Part shown: positions 9,601 through 16,399 of the stretch, piece after piece
Layout of the letters: the number at the start of each line of letters is the position of its first letter
Numbering within the stretch: the first letter of the stretch is position 1
Assembly (NCBI GenBank): GCA_012514315.1
Contig: JAAZAN010000211.1
Coordinates: forward strand, 1 to 32,103
Source of the DNA: Chloroflexota bacterium
GTDB taxonomy: Bacteria > Chloroflexota > Anaerolineae > B4-G1
Direction of reading: 5' to 3'
Length of the DNA: 32,103 nt
The notes under the pieces: model-generated
The model's database searches: none
Told to the model about the DNA's origin: nothing
Seen by the model: only the letters and a program-made list of their open reading frames with translations
Program-made: the position numbers and the translations under genes

Positions 9601-9670
9601 TACACGCTCCTGTCAACAGACTGACGAGGAGAATAGTTGTCAGGACTTGGGACACGCGCGATGTCTGCAT
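3653..9670 (-). CDS. Alpha-2-macroglobulin family lipoprotein with thioester motif
   Basis: A 2005-residue exported protein. A lipoprotein signal peptide ends at LLTGAC with Cys23 as the likely lipidated residue, followed by a Ser/Pro linker to about 40. Residues about 42-450 hold four tandem SbsA-type Ig-like repeats, each with a pattern such as 'IELIFDRPMD' and ending near 'FRT' or 'FTT'. Macroglobulin (MG) domains follow, including an MG2-like segment with YTDRPIYRPGQTTYFRG. The thioester motif CTEQ (Cys1509 to Gln1512) keeps both bond-forming residues, and the alpha-helical thioester domain follows. Family members trap attacking proteases at the cell surface. The ATG has an excellent GAGGAGG ribosome site 8 nt upstream. 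No penicillin-binding protein gene, the frequent bacterial partner, is adjacent. It is monocistronic. Confidence 0.93.
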   Translation of the reverse strand: MQTSRVSQVLTTILLVSLLTGACSLYPSPSPSPTPSQAQSIPVTVIQRTPERGEELNLDGAIELIFDRPMDRSSVERALRVSPRVQGRFTWPDTRTVRFQPARSLKRDTQYQVSVDANAKATDGNTMGSTYSFRFRTVGYLEVAQVIPAPDTDEVEASSTITVIFNRPVVPLMTVSDLTQADLPQPLTLDPPVEGSGEWLNTSIYVFSPTKALAGGVTYSARIASGLADTTGGVMADDYRWSFTTQPPQITWTAPRDREDLVPIGANIQMSFNMPIDAESAGAAFRLSKGDAQIPGRITVSGPTLIFTPAQSLEFNTTYAVSIARDVQSLSGGQGMGENYTWQFTTVPLPRIVETDPDDGQNDVWPYTAFRIMFNTPIDPSTVMRNLTMTPPLSPALVYTYYSSHDHTFVVEFGAQPSTDYSVSIAPNIADPYGNTTGQQFTVRFRTAPLPSWIQLNPPSTVGTMDASAPARVLVSSLNTGRLNFKLYRLEQEDLLQAQQTWWEYEPTGQPVRQWSVAAENVLNETQHIVVELVENQGNLTPGIYLLDVKSPDVEFDRWAHRRLIVASELNLTLKKGQDELWVWVTDLATGRPTANVSLTAWDDKGDRIGSSITDGEGLASFPLGPDLHYGTVTVASHQPFVVGGSGWEWSTGISPWDFGIEQSQQDGAYRAHIYTDRPIYRPGQTTYFRGIVRAERDVHYAVPQTNRVEVTIYDAAGEQVHSEGLELDRLGAFHSEFVLPQGASLGQYNLQASFGREVFYSSFQVAAYRPPEFEVNVAPGRTDLASEQTAEVTFQLSYYFGGPVADTTISWNVLSTTHRFEPVQFARYDFSDRDDPWVCLWCRWWEPEAPEVILSGTGTTDAQGQFQLSLPTSIMTGGQQLILEGTAVGRDGQTISGRATMIVHPGDFYIGLAAQQATGRVDRPTMVDVVTVDWEGERWPDQPLDVQIYRRDWNNSFVEDDLGGGTWEWQATDTLVFTGSLQTDENAEGVVNFIPDRGGSYRVIVSGYDSGERPVRSSTWIWVSGDGDISWRRENNDRFTLISDRASYVPGDTAEILIPSPFVGEQWAWLTIERGGILHQDVVKLETNSTIYEFPITNDYAPNIYVSVVIVRGPDDVERVASHKVGYVELTVRPVEQSLAVTITPSMAQAEPGSTVTFQVEARDSTGEPVQAGFSLDVVDKAILSLHPREPDQIVDAFYGQRGLGILTSSGMAISVNRWLFQEMDQYQELELAANGIGGDAEAELAAALPAPTRAAVAEDKALSYEESQQAPQLLRPGVQLREEYLDTAFWNGAVTTGQNGRAIVTVSLPDNLTTWVVRSVGVTADTQVGAQTIDLLVTKPLLVRPVTPRFFVAGDRVELAALVSNNTGAPQDVTVTLEAVGLTLDSSAAQNRTIANTGEERFVWWVTAEDVQAASVVMSAVSDEFSDAARPRLTTAPDGLLPILRYSAPEVVGTGGQLTDAGSRTEMVSLPPRYDDRRGELAVRLDPSLAASMIDGLDYLEHFPYECTEQTVSRFLPNVLTYAALRDLGQSDPELEARLPDLVREGVDRLVLQQNTDGGWGWWAGGQSSPHLSAYVVFALTQARDAGFDIPAETIDSGLNYLEGTLVSVRELTSFRQANQQAFTLYVMAVSGQSRRASEYVDALYRQRGKLSHYGHAFLAMTINLIKPGEARIATLLSDLQNAAILSATGTHWEEQDHDRWAMNTDTRSTAVILDAMIRLDPDNALNPSIVRWLMTARRDGIWETTQETAWAIIALTDWMVTTGELHGDYDFSVWLDQQRLAEGRALPDTIDQPVQVSVPISDLRRQISNPLLIERGPGNGSLYYTAHLKVYLPVEDVDPLHRGIIVSREYHASDCAGEHLCPDVDEASIGDAIQVKLTIIAPHDLYYVVVEDPLPAGAEAIDASLATVSLLEQEPALYRDRTAEEWGRYDWWRWYNRSELRDDRVVLFADYLPAGTYEYVYAFRATQTGQYQVLPAFAQEFYFPEVFGRSNGRQFTITEQSR

Positions 9671-9783
9671 GATCTGGCCTCCTCGTTCGGACAGAGCAGT
9701 ACCCAGTCAGGGTGGTGTACTGATCAGACGACGACTGGTCTTTCGTCAAACAGCCGGTTTCGCGCTGGGTTGGGATGCTGACT

Positions 9784-9792
9784 CAGTATAGC
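9784..9792 (-). promoter_or_regulatory. Possible extended -10 promoter for the macroglobulin gene
   Basis: The minus strand reads TGCTATACT, an extended -10 element about 115 nt upstream of the macroglobulin start codon. The -35 region is weak, so this is tentative. Confidence 0.35.
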
Positions 9793-9969
9793 ACAGGACC
9801 AGCACACAAGTAACCGTGCGCGGAGACGGGACATCTACAGTACAAAGACGCCGGGGACAGCACGGAGGTTCCGCGGGTTCGCAGAGAGGACAGCGCTACC
9901 TCCATTCGGTTGTGCCAGAGAAGGTAGAAGCGATATGTGACGTATGTAGTTGTCGTACAGTAGTCGAGA

Positions 9970-9993
9970 AGGCCTGTCCACGCGGACAGGCCT
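9970..9993. terminator. 10-bp hairpin after the cold-shock gene
   Basis: AGGCCTGTCC (9970-9979) and GGACAGGCCT (9984-9993) pair perfectly around a 4-nt loop. It lies 7 nt beyond the stop codon of the minus-strand cold-shock gene. The following bases on that strand are not U-rich. Confidence 0.65.
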
Positions 9994-9999
9994 CATAAC

Positions 10000-10434
10000 T
10001 CACTGATCCTCGGAATGCAGCCGCTCGACCTCCACGGCCTGTGGCCCTCTCTCGCTCTGCTCAATGCAGTAGGTGACTGAAGTGCCATCGGGGAAGGCGG
10101 GCTTCTCAACAGGCGCAATGCCGGTCCGATGGAAGAAGATATCCTTGCCATCGCTTTGCGTGATGAAGCCATAGCCCTTCTCGTTATCGTACCATTTGAC
10201 AGCCCCTTCGTGAGGCCCCGGTCCGATAACTTCCTTCTTTGTGGAGTGTGGCCTCTCTGGTTGGGAGAGCCGCTCCCTGGGTTCAGGCTGTGGAGCACCG
10301 CCCCGGCAACTGGGGCAGAGCTCTGGTGGTGTGAGCGGCTCGCCTCTCTGGGTTTGTTGTCTTTGCTCCTCGATTCTGAAGACAAAGCGCGCTCCGCAGC
10401 TTGTGCAGGTTGCCCAAGTATCCTGGTAGCTCAT
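10000..10434 (-). CDS. Zinc-ribbon / cold-shock domain fusion protein
   Basis: A 144-residue cytoplasmic nucleic-acid-binding protein in two parts. The N-terminal zinc ribbon has Cys10, Cys13, Cys40 and Cys43 (CTSC and CPSC) and resembles the zf-trcl type. A charged Pro/Glu/Arg linker (about 45-74) leads to a cold-shock domain (about 76-140) with RNP1 KGYGFI (86-91) and RNP2 DIFFH (98-102). Cold-shock domains bind single-stranded RNA or DNA and remodel RNA structure; the zinc ribbon may add a second contact. The ATG at 10434 has a GGAGG site 9 nt upstream. It starts 24 nt after gyrA on the same strand and ends in a hairpin, so it probably shares the gyrA transcript. A role in coupling topology or cold stress to RNA handling is inference only. 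Confidence 0.9.
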   Translation of the reverse strand: MSYQDTWATCTSCGARFVFRIEEQRQQTQRGEPLTPPELCPSCRGGAPQPEPRERLSQPERPHSTKKEVIGPGPHEGAVKWYDNEKGYGFITQSDGKDIFFHRTGIAPVEKPAFPDGTSVTYCIEQSERGPQAVEVERLHSEDQ

Positions 10435-10458
10435 TCCGGTCTTCCTCCCTAGTTACTA

Positions 10459-12906
10459 CTAACTATCATCTGAAGGCGGGATCACTGGAACGAATGTGGC
10501 CACGACGGTATCCCCCGATCTCAACGCAATCAGTTCCTGGCCCAGTGTGGTCCGTCCCGTCCGTGGGGCATTCTTGGCACGGATAGTCTTTGCACCTCCT
10601 TTGGCGGTGATGAGCACCACAGGGTCATTAGATTGGACCACACAGGCCCCTGCGGCTGTCGTGTCGCTACCAACCAGACGGGCCGCGATCACACCCTGAC
10701 CATAACGACCCTGTGTTGGATACTCGGTCAGCGGTGTGCGCTTGGCTTTCCCATCACTGGATACGATGAGTAGGTCCGAACGAGGACGAACGATGACCAT
10801 GCCAACGACGCAGTCCTTGGAATCCTTGAACTTGATGCCCATTACACCGCCGGCAAGCAGGCCCATCGGGCGGACCTCCTCCTCCTGGAAGCGGATTGCC
10901 TGGCTGGCAGCGCTCACGAGGACAATCTCATCCTGCCCCGTGGTAATTGTTCCCCAGCGCAATGTATCGCCTTCCTCTACATTGATCACTGTGAACGCGT
11001 CACTGCCCATGCCCGGTAGATCGGCGAGCGCAACGCGCTTGACCACGCCGTGCTGGGTGCCAAGAGTCAAGTAGCCCTCCCCGGATGCCTGAGAAGGAAT
11101 CACGACCAATGCAGTTACCTGCTCCTGGCGCCTGAGCGGTGTGATGTCGGAGTAGTGAGCGCCCTCATTCTCCCACGCTGTTCCCTCAGGCAATTGGTGG
11201 ATCGAGCAGGTCGCGGCCCGGCCAGTAGCCGTGAGCAGGCATAGGCAATCGCGTGTCGAGGCGCCGACAATGTCGACTGGGACGCTCTTAGGCCTCGAAA
11301 GGACCCGAGGCGGATTGCCGTCATCAGGCAGTCGAGCCATACGGCCGTCCTGTGCCACGCTGACCCAGACTCTTTCGTCGGGAATCAGGTCTGTCGCCGT
11401 GAGCTGCTTTGACCCCACATCCACTACCTGGGTCCGTCGCTGATCGGCGTATCGCTCCTTCACGGTGTTCAGTTCGTCCCGCACCACACCCCGAATCTTT
11501 GTCGGGCTCTTGAGGAGGTCCTCAAGATGCTTAATCAGCCGGATCTTCTCTTTGTACTCATCCTGGATCTTCTTCCGCTCGAGGGCGGCCAGTCGCCTGA
11601 GCGGCATATCGAGGATGGCCTGGGCCTGCACCTGGCTTAGCTTAAACTCGCGCATCAGATTGGTTCGGGCTGTGTCCACCGTCCGGGAACGTCGTATGAG
11701 GGCGATCACCTCGTCAAGGTTGTCAAGGGCGGTGAGTAAGCCCTCCAGGATATGTGCACGCTCCTTGGCACGGGCTAAGTCGTATTGGCTTCGACGGGTG
11801 ACGATCACCTGCCGATGCTCCAAGTAAGTAATCAGCGCCTTCTTGAGCGTCAGTAGCCGTGGTTCTCCCTCGACAAGCGCCAACAAGATCAGGCTGAAAG
11901 TGGTCTCCATCGGTGTCATCCGGAACAGGTCGACGAGCACCTTCTGCGGTTCGACTGTCCGGGTGAGTTCGATAACCAATCGCATGCCCTGACGATCTGA
12001 TTCATCGCGCAGATCCGTGATTCCCTCAATCCGCTCTTCGCGAACCAACTGGGCGATGCGTTCAATCAGGCCGCTCTTGTTAACCTGGTATGGCAGTTCG
12101 GTGACAACGATTCGGCTGCGAGACCGGCTCATTTCCTCGATGTGGGCCAATGCCCTCACGGTGAGCTTGCCCCGTCCCTGTCCATAGGCGTGAGCGATCG
12201 CGTCATCGCCGTCTTGTTCCATACGCCGATAGATTACTCCGCCGGTGGGAAAGTCGGGGCCCTTGATGAACCGCATCAGGTCCTCGACCGTTACATCATC
12301 CAGCATCTTCCAGTTGTCAATGATGTGGACGAGCGCGTCACACACCTCACCAAGATTGTGGGGCGGGACCGATGTGGACATACCGACCGCGATGCCGGAT
12401 GCACCATTCACGAGCAAGTTGGGGATCGCCGCCGGTAGAACGGAGGGTTCCTGAAGTGTATCGTCGAAGTTAGAGATGAAGTCGACCGTGTCCTTGTCCA
12501 GGTCAGCCAGCATCTCTGTAGATACGGACGCCAGGCGTGCTTCGGTATACCGCATCGCGGCTGGGTTATCGCCGTCGACCGAGCCGAAGTTGCCCTGCCC
12601 ATCGACGAGTGGATAGCGCAAACTGAAGTTCTGAGCCATGCGAGCCATAGCGTCATAGACAGCTGCATCACTGTGCGGATGGTACTTGCCCAATACCTCG
12701 CCGACGATACGTGCGGATTTCTTGTACGGAGTGTCTGAACGCAGACCCATGTCGTGCATTGCGTACAGAATGCGACGTTGCACTGGCTTCAACCCGTCGC
12801 GCGCATCGGGCAACGCGCGGGCTACGATAACGCTCATCGCGTAGTCCAGATACGCGACCTGCATTTCGTCTTCGATGTTCACTTGACGGACGGTACCAAT
12901 TTCCAT
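10459..12906 (-). CDS. gyrA: DNA gyrase subunit A (type IIA topoisomerase)
   Basis: An 815-residue DNA-cleaving subunit. The N-terminal breakage-reunion domain is clearly gyrase-like, with catalytic Tyr120 in [10 protein letters not shown]; the C-terminal half (from about 500) forms the repeated DNA-wrapping propeller. The quinolone region reads [12 protein letters not shown]: relative to E. coli it has Ser for Gly81 and Ala for Ser83, while Asp87 (here Asp85) is kept. In the first propeller blade, where a GyrA box (QRRGGKG) is expected, I see only [15 protein letters not shown]. It could therefore act as a relaxing or decatenating enzyme (topoisomerase IV-like) rather than a supercoiling gyrase; the partner B subunit is not in the window. 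The start has GGAG 9 nt upstream and a good promoter at 12976-13004. Confidence 0.93.
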   Translation of the reverse strand: MEIGTVRQVNIEDEMQVAYLDYAMSVIVARALPDARDGLKPVQRRILYAMHDMGLRSDTPYKKSARIVGEVLGKYHPHSDAAVYDAMARMAQNFSLRYPLVDGQGNFGSVDGDNPAAMRYTEARLASVSTEMLADLDKDTVDFISNFDDTLQEPSVLPAAIPNLLVNGASGIAVGMSTSVPPHNLGEVCDALVHIIDNWKMLDDVTVEDLMRFIKGPDFPTGGVIYRRMEQDGDDAIAHAYGQGRGKLTVRALAHIEEMSRSRSRIVVTELPYQVNKSGLIERIAQLVREERIEGITDLRDESDRQGMRLVIELTRTVEPQKVLVDLFRMTPMETTFSLILLALVEGEPRLLTLKKALITYLEHRQVIVTRRSQYDLARAKERAHILEGLLTALDNLDEVIALIRRSRTVDTARTNLMREFKLSQVQAQAILDMPLRRLAALERKKIQDEYKEKIRLIKHLEDLLKSPTKIRGVVRDELNTVKERYADQRRTQVVDVGSKQLTATDLIPDERVWVSVAQDGRMARLPDDGNPPRVLSRPKSVPVDIVGASTRDCLCLLTATGRAATCSIHQLPEGTAWENEGAHYSDITPLRRQEQVTALVVIPSQASGEGYLTLGTQHGVVKRVALADLPGMGSDAFTVINVEEGDTLRWGTITTGQDEIVLVSAASQAIRFQEEEVRPMGLLAGGVMGIKFKDSKDCVVGMVIVRPRSDLLIVSSDGKAKRTPLTEYPTQGRYGQGVIAARLVGSDTTAAGACVVQSNDPVVLITAKGGAKTIRAKNAPRTGRTTLGQELIALRSGDTVVATFVPVIPPSDDS

Positions 12907-12975
12907 AAATCAACTCCGTACTTTCCCGGTTCACCGAATGAAGGGCATCAGAACGTGGAGTCTGGACCCTCAACC

Positions 12976-13004
12976 ATTATAGCGCAACGACTTGGCCTGT
13001 ACAA
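12976..13004 (-). promoter_or_regulatory. Promoter of gyrA
   Basis: On the minus strand a perfect TATAAT (12981-12976) lies 17 bp from TTGTAC (13004-12999). It abuts the stop codon of the flavoprotein gene and gives a leader of about 65 nt before the gyrA start. Confidence 0.65.
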
Positions 13005-14294
13005 TCAGGCGCGACCTCGCGTCTGGTCAGCTGCGTCAAGAACGTCCAGCCAACGCTCCGCGGCCGATCGGCCCGCGAGCCACCCGGTGGAGAAGGCGGC
13101 TTGCAGGTTGTACCCGCCAGTGTCCGCATCGACATCGAGGGTCTCGCCAGCGAAGTAAAGGCCCATCACACGTTTGGATTCCATAGTGCGCGGATCAACC
13201 TCGCGGACGTCAACACCACCCGCAGTAACAATCGCTTCGTCAAATGAGCGGTGCCCGCTAACCTGCAGACGGAATCCCTTGAGCCAGTTGTGCAGCCGCT
13301 TTCGTTCTTCCGCGGTGATCTGGTGAGCTTGCTTGTCGCGGGGGATTTCTGTCTGGTCGGTGCAGATAGGGATGAGCTTCCTCGGGAGGAGACCCTTCAG
13401 CACGGTATGGAACTGCTGTTTGCCATGCGAGTCAAAGTCACGTAACAGTCGTGCGTTAAGCACTGCATCGTCCAGTGCGGGCTTGAGGTCGATGGAGATC
13501 TCAACACGGCGCCCGCTCTGCAATCCGTCCACCACCTGACGACTGAGCGAGAGGATGATTGGCCCAGAGACACCAAAATGGGTGAAGAGCATCTCCCCGA
13601 AGGCCCTCGATGTCTCACGGCCATCGATACACACGGCTGCGCTCACATTTCTCAAACTGAGGCCTTGCAGGCGTTGTGCCACCTCGCCGGAGGTCTCCAG
13701 CGGAACCAGAGCGGGACGAACAGGGACGATGGTGTGCCCGACAGACGCGGCCAGCCTGTAACCATCCCCGGTGGACCCGGTGGCTGGGTAGGAGGCGCCA
13801 CCCGTGGCGATCACCACGGCATTAGCAGCGTACGTGTCGCCCGACACGGACTGCACGCCGATGGCACGTCCCTTATCCAATATGATTCGACCGATTGGAG
13901 TCCCAGACATCAACTCGACGCCGCATCGTTGGGTCCATGCAACGAGCGCATCGACGACGTCCTGCGCTTGTTCACTGGCTGGAAAGACGCGTCCACCGCG
14001 CTCGGTGACAGTGGAGATGCCCTGTTCCTCTAGAAAGTGGAGGAGATCCTGGGTGAAGAACCGCGCGAATGCCTGGCGCAGGAATCGTCCGTTCGCTCCA
14101 AAGTGTTCAATGAAGCTGTTCAGTGGCGCGACGTTCGTTATATTGCAGCGTCCCTTGCCGGTGATGCGCAGCTTCCTTGCCGGTCGCTCCATCTTCTCGA
14201 TCAAGAGCGTTGGGGCTCCCTGCATGGCGGCCTGACCGGCGGCCATCAGGCCTGCAGGGCCTGCGCCGACTACGACGATTTGGCGCTGCTGCAT
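13005..14294 (-). CDS. HI0933-family FAD-dependent oxidoreductase
   Basis: A 429-residue flavoprotein. The N-terminal dinucleotide-binding motif is VVVGAGPAGLMAAG, followed by the family signature GKGRCNITN near 46-54 and a second motif, VIATGGASYPATGS. The C-terminus ends with the usual GGVDVREVDPRTMES and GLYFAGETLDVDADTGGYNLQAAFSTG segments that complete the FAD site. The family (HI0933, also called YhiN or BaiN) is widespread, but its substrate is generally unknown; a few gut homologues reduce bile-acid intermediates, which should not be transferred here. It starts 3 nt after the creatininase stop codon, with only a weak upstream site, so translational coupling is likely. Confidence 0.92.
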   Translation of the reverse strand: MQQRQIVVVGAGPAGLMAAGQAAMQGAPTLLIEKMERPARKLRITGKGRCNITNVAPLNSFIEHFGANGRFLRQAFARFFTQDLLHFLEEQGISTVTERGGRVFPASEQAQDVVDALVAWTQRCGVELMSGTPIGRIILDKGRAIGVQSVSGDTYAANAVVIATGGASYPATGSTGDGYRLAASVGHTIVPVRPALVPLETSGEVAQRLQGLSLRNVSAAVCIDGRETSRAFGEMLFTHFGVSGPIILSLSRQVVDGLQSGRRVEISIDLKPALDDAVLNARLLRDFDSHGKQQFHTVLKGLLPRKLIPICTDQTEIPRDKQAHQITAEERKRLHNWLKGFRLQVSGHRSFDEAIVTAGGVDVREVDPRTMESKRVMGLYFAGETLDVDADTGGYNLQAAFSTGWLAGRSAAERWLDVLDAADQTRGRA

Positions 14295-14297
14295 GGT

Positions 14298-15110
14298 CTA
14301 GTAGGCTTCCTGTTCACCGTCTGTGAGATGCTGGACTCTGGCGTAGAACTCCGCGGTCAATGCAGGGGTGACTGTATCCGCCTTGACCGCGGCGATGTAC
14401 TGCGCGAGTGCATCGACATAGAGCGCGACCAGCTCTTGTCCTCGGACAACATCAGCCGTGCGGGCATCCCCGGCGTAGTGATCGGGATAGTCGCTATACC
14501 ACGCAATGCCACTGAACGTAGGTGGAAGATGGTCCATGCGACCACGACGACGGGCAGGTTCAGCCGGCACGCGGTCCAGTCTAGCCAGGTGAGGGTATGT
14601 ACCCAGGATCAGGCTGGTTTCCTCCTCATCGGCGTGACCGCCATATGTGGTGCCCCGAATTTCCTCCCAGCGCTTCAGGCCTTCGGGTGTCAGATGGTGC
14701 AGCGGGATGTAGATCTGATACGGCTTCTGTTCCCACAGGGCGCACTGTGCTAGAAACTGTATCAGGTGCCAGTTCCCCCCGTGAGCATTGTAGACAACGA
14801 TCTTGCCAAATCCATTGCGGCCGATCTCATCAAGCGTTCCCTGAATCAACTCGACCAGCAAGCCCGGCCTGATGGTCACTGTGCCCGGGAAACAGCGCGC
14901 TTCATAGATCTGACCGAAGTAGAAGGGGGGGAATACCACAGCCGATTCGCGCTCGGCGGCCAGGCAAGCGATGCGATGGCCGATCAGGTAGTCTGTGCCA
15001 AGCGGCAGATGCTCGGAATGCTTCTCGACGACGCCCATAGCGATGACGCACGTATTCGTGTCGTGCACGGCCGTAGCGAAATCGGATGCGGTCAGATTCT
15101 CCCACTGCAT
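14298..15110 (-). CDS. Creatininase-family amidohydrolase
   Basis: A 270-residue member of the creatininase superfamily, metal-dependent hydrolases of cyclic or formyl amides. The metal ligands fit the family: Glu29 and His31 in GVVEKHSEHLPLGTD, Asp40 in the same motif, and His110 in NAHGGN. The ATG has AGGAGG 7 nt upstream and a near-consensus promoter at 15149-15177. It is the first gene of a two-gene unit with the HI0933-type flavoprotein. Family members act on creatinine, on formylated precursors in riboflavin/F420 synthesis, or on cofactor side chains such as mycofactocin; nothing here picks one of these, so the substrate is unassigned. Confidence 0.9.
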   Translation of the reverse strand: MQWENLTASDFATAVHDTNTCVIAMGVVEKHSEHLPLGTDYLIGHRIACLAAERESAVVFPPFYFGQIYEARCFPGTVTIRPGLLVELIQGTLDEIGRNGFGKIVVYNAHGGNWHLIQFLAQCALWEQKPYQIYIPLHHLTPEGLKRWEEIRGTTYGGHADEEETSLILGTYPHLARLDRVPAEPARRRGRMDHLPPTFSGIAWYSDYPDHYAGDARTADVVRGQELVALYVDALAQYIAAVKADTVTPALTAEFYARVQHLTDGEQEAY

Positions 15111-15460
15111 GGGGCGCCTCCTTTTGTGCCGATAACCTATGGCATGGTAATATAAGTGAGGCTGGGTATTCTGTCAAAGAGTAGGCTGTGCAGGGCAATC
15201 GCATCTTAATCCAGACGCGTCAAAATAGGCAAGAAGTGGTCACGAATGCTGCTTTGAGTGGCAGTTGGAAGCAGAAAACCCAGCTTCGCCCTGTCATAAC
15301 TCACGCCGGGAACAAAAAAAGCGCGTCAATTGATTCCTCGAGACGTCATATTTGGTGCGATTCGAGTTCAGATGCAATTGCCCTGAGTAGGCTGTGAAGA
15401 GCGGGTTGCCGGTATGGTGGCTGAAGTGCGCTGGGCACGGGTGATCAAGGAAGGGGGGCA
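15111..15460. other. 350-bp divergent intergenic region
   Basis: It separates the minus-strand creatininase gene from the plus-strand XdhC gene. It holds the creatininase promoter (15149-15177), a 12-nt direct repeat GAGTAGGCTGTG at 15179-15190 and 15385-15396, and an A-rich tract near 15312. No convincing plus-strand promoter or small gene is visible. Confidence 0.55.
15149..15177 (-). promoter_or_regulatory. Strong promoter of the creatininase/flavoprotein unit
   Basis: The minus strand carries a perfect TTGACA (15177-15172), a 17-bp spacer and TATATT (15154-15149), about 40 nt upstream of the creatininase start codon. Confidence 0.75.
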
Positions 15461-16252
15461 ATGGAAAGCCTGGAGAGTATATACGAGTCGGTTCTGGAAT
15501 TGATTCGGCAGGGACAGACCGGCGCCCTGGCAACCATCACGGCTGCCACCGGATCGACACCGCGCGGTGTTGGAGCCAAGATGCTGGTGTACGAAGACGG
15601 CCATACTCTCGGGACGGTAGGGGGCGGCTCCATCGAGGCTCGGGTGCTGGATGAAGCTCGGTCGGCGATGGAGGTTGGCCGTTCGCGGGAGCTGACTTTG
15701 GGCGATGCAACCGAGGATCAAACCCACTGCGAGTCGTGCGGTGGGATGCTGCGAGTCTTCATCGAGGTGCTTCACCCGGGGAACACGCTGCTCATCGTTG
15801 GCGCCGGGCATATTGGTCAGGCCCTGGCTGAGCTGGGTGCTTTCATGGGGTTCCGTGTTGTCGTGGTGGATGAACGGGAGGAACTGGTATCGCCGACCAA
15901 GTTTCCGCAAGCCCATCTGCGGCTTGCTGGCCACGTGAGCGATCAGTTGCGGGCATTCCAGATCACTGAGAGAACGCACGTTGTGCTGGTCACACCGCAC
16001 AGCTCGCGGGACGAGTACGCTCTGGCTGTGCTGGCCGAATGCCCGGCGTCCTATATCGGGCTCCTCGGTAGCCGACGCCGGACCGCAGCCACCTTCGAAC
16101 GAGCGCGCGCACTCGGCATTCCGGAGTGTGTGCTGGAGAGGATACACACCCCAATAGGGCTGGCCATTGGTGCGGAGACGCCTCGTGAGATCGCGATCAG
16201 CATTATGGCTGAGATCGTGGAGGTATCGAAGGGAGCGCATCGGGTCCAGTGA
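15461..16252 (+). CDS. XdhC/CoxI-family protein
   Basis: A 263-residue XdhC-like protein. The N-terminal XdhC_CoxI segment reads GALATITAATGSTPRGVGAKM followed by GTVGGGSIEARV. The middle carries CESCGGMLRVFIE, and a C-terminal Rossmann domain begins at about 108 with LLIVGAGHIGQAL. Known relatives bind molybdenum cofactor, help its sulfuration and insert it into xanthine dehydrogenase-type enzymes or CO dehydrogenase. None of those enzymes is encoded nearby, so the client here is unknown. The ATG follows a purine-rich ribosome site (AAGGAAGGGGGG). Next on the same strand is the alpha-galactosidase gene, which has its own promoter. Confidence 0.9.
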   Translation: MESLESIYESVLELIRQGQTGALATITAATGSTPRGVGAKMLVYEDGHTLGTVGGGSIEARVLDEARSAMEVGRSRELTLGDATEDQTHCESCGGMLRVFIEVLHPGNTLLIVGAGHIGQALAELGAFMGFRVVVVDEREELVSPTKFPQAHLRLAGHVSDQLRAFQITERTHVVLVTPHSSRDEYALAVLAECPASYIGLLGSRRRTAATFERARALGIPECVLERIHTPIGLAIGAETPREIAISIMAEIVEVSKGAHRVQ

Positions 16253-16280
16253 GTGTTCAGCGTGATGGGGCGCGAAGGCT

Positions 16281-16309
16281 TTGACAGGGCGATCACGCTC
16301 ACGTAGAAT
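16281..16309 (+). promoter_or_regulatory. Promoter of the alpha-galactosidase gene
   Basis: A perfect TTGACA (16281-16286), a 17-bp spacer and TAGAAT (16304-16309) predict a start near 16316 and a leader of about 84 nt. Confidence 0.75.
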
Positions 16310-16399
16310 GGGGGTAGTCCCGCTGGGGGCGATGAGGGCCAGGGCACTCTGTCTCGCGTGGTGTCCTGTGCGGATAACTGATGACAAGGAGACTGAACG

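Larger units (their letters stand above)
9671..9999. other. 329-bp spacer between cold-shock and macroglobulin genes
   Basis: No convincing gene is seen. The right edge (9970-9993) holds the hairpin of the cold-shock gene. On the minus strand TGCTATACT near 9784-9792 looks like an extended -10 box for the macroglobulin gene, without a clear -35. The part from about 9800 to 9965 shows nothing I can assign. Confidence 0.6.

Noticed and set aside
15179..15396. 12-nt direct repeat GAGTAGGCTGTG in the divergent region
   Set aside because: There are only two copies 206 bp apart and no further structure; chance or a minor site cannot be separated.
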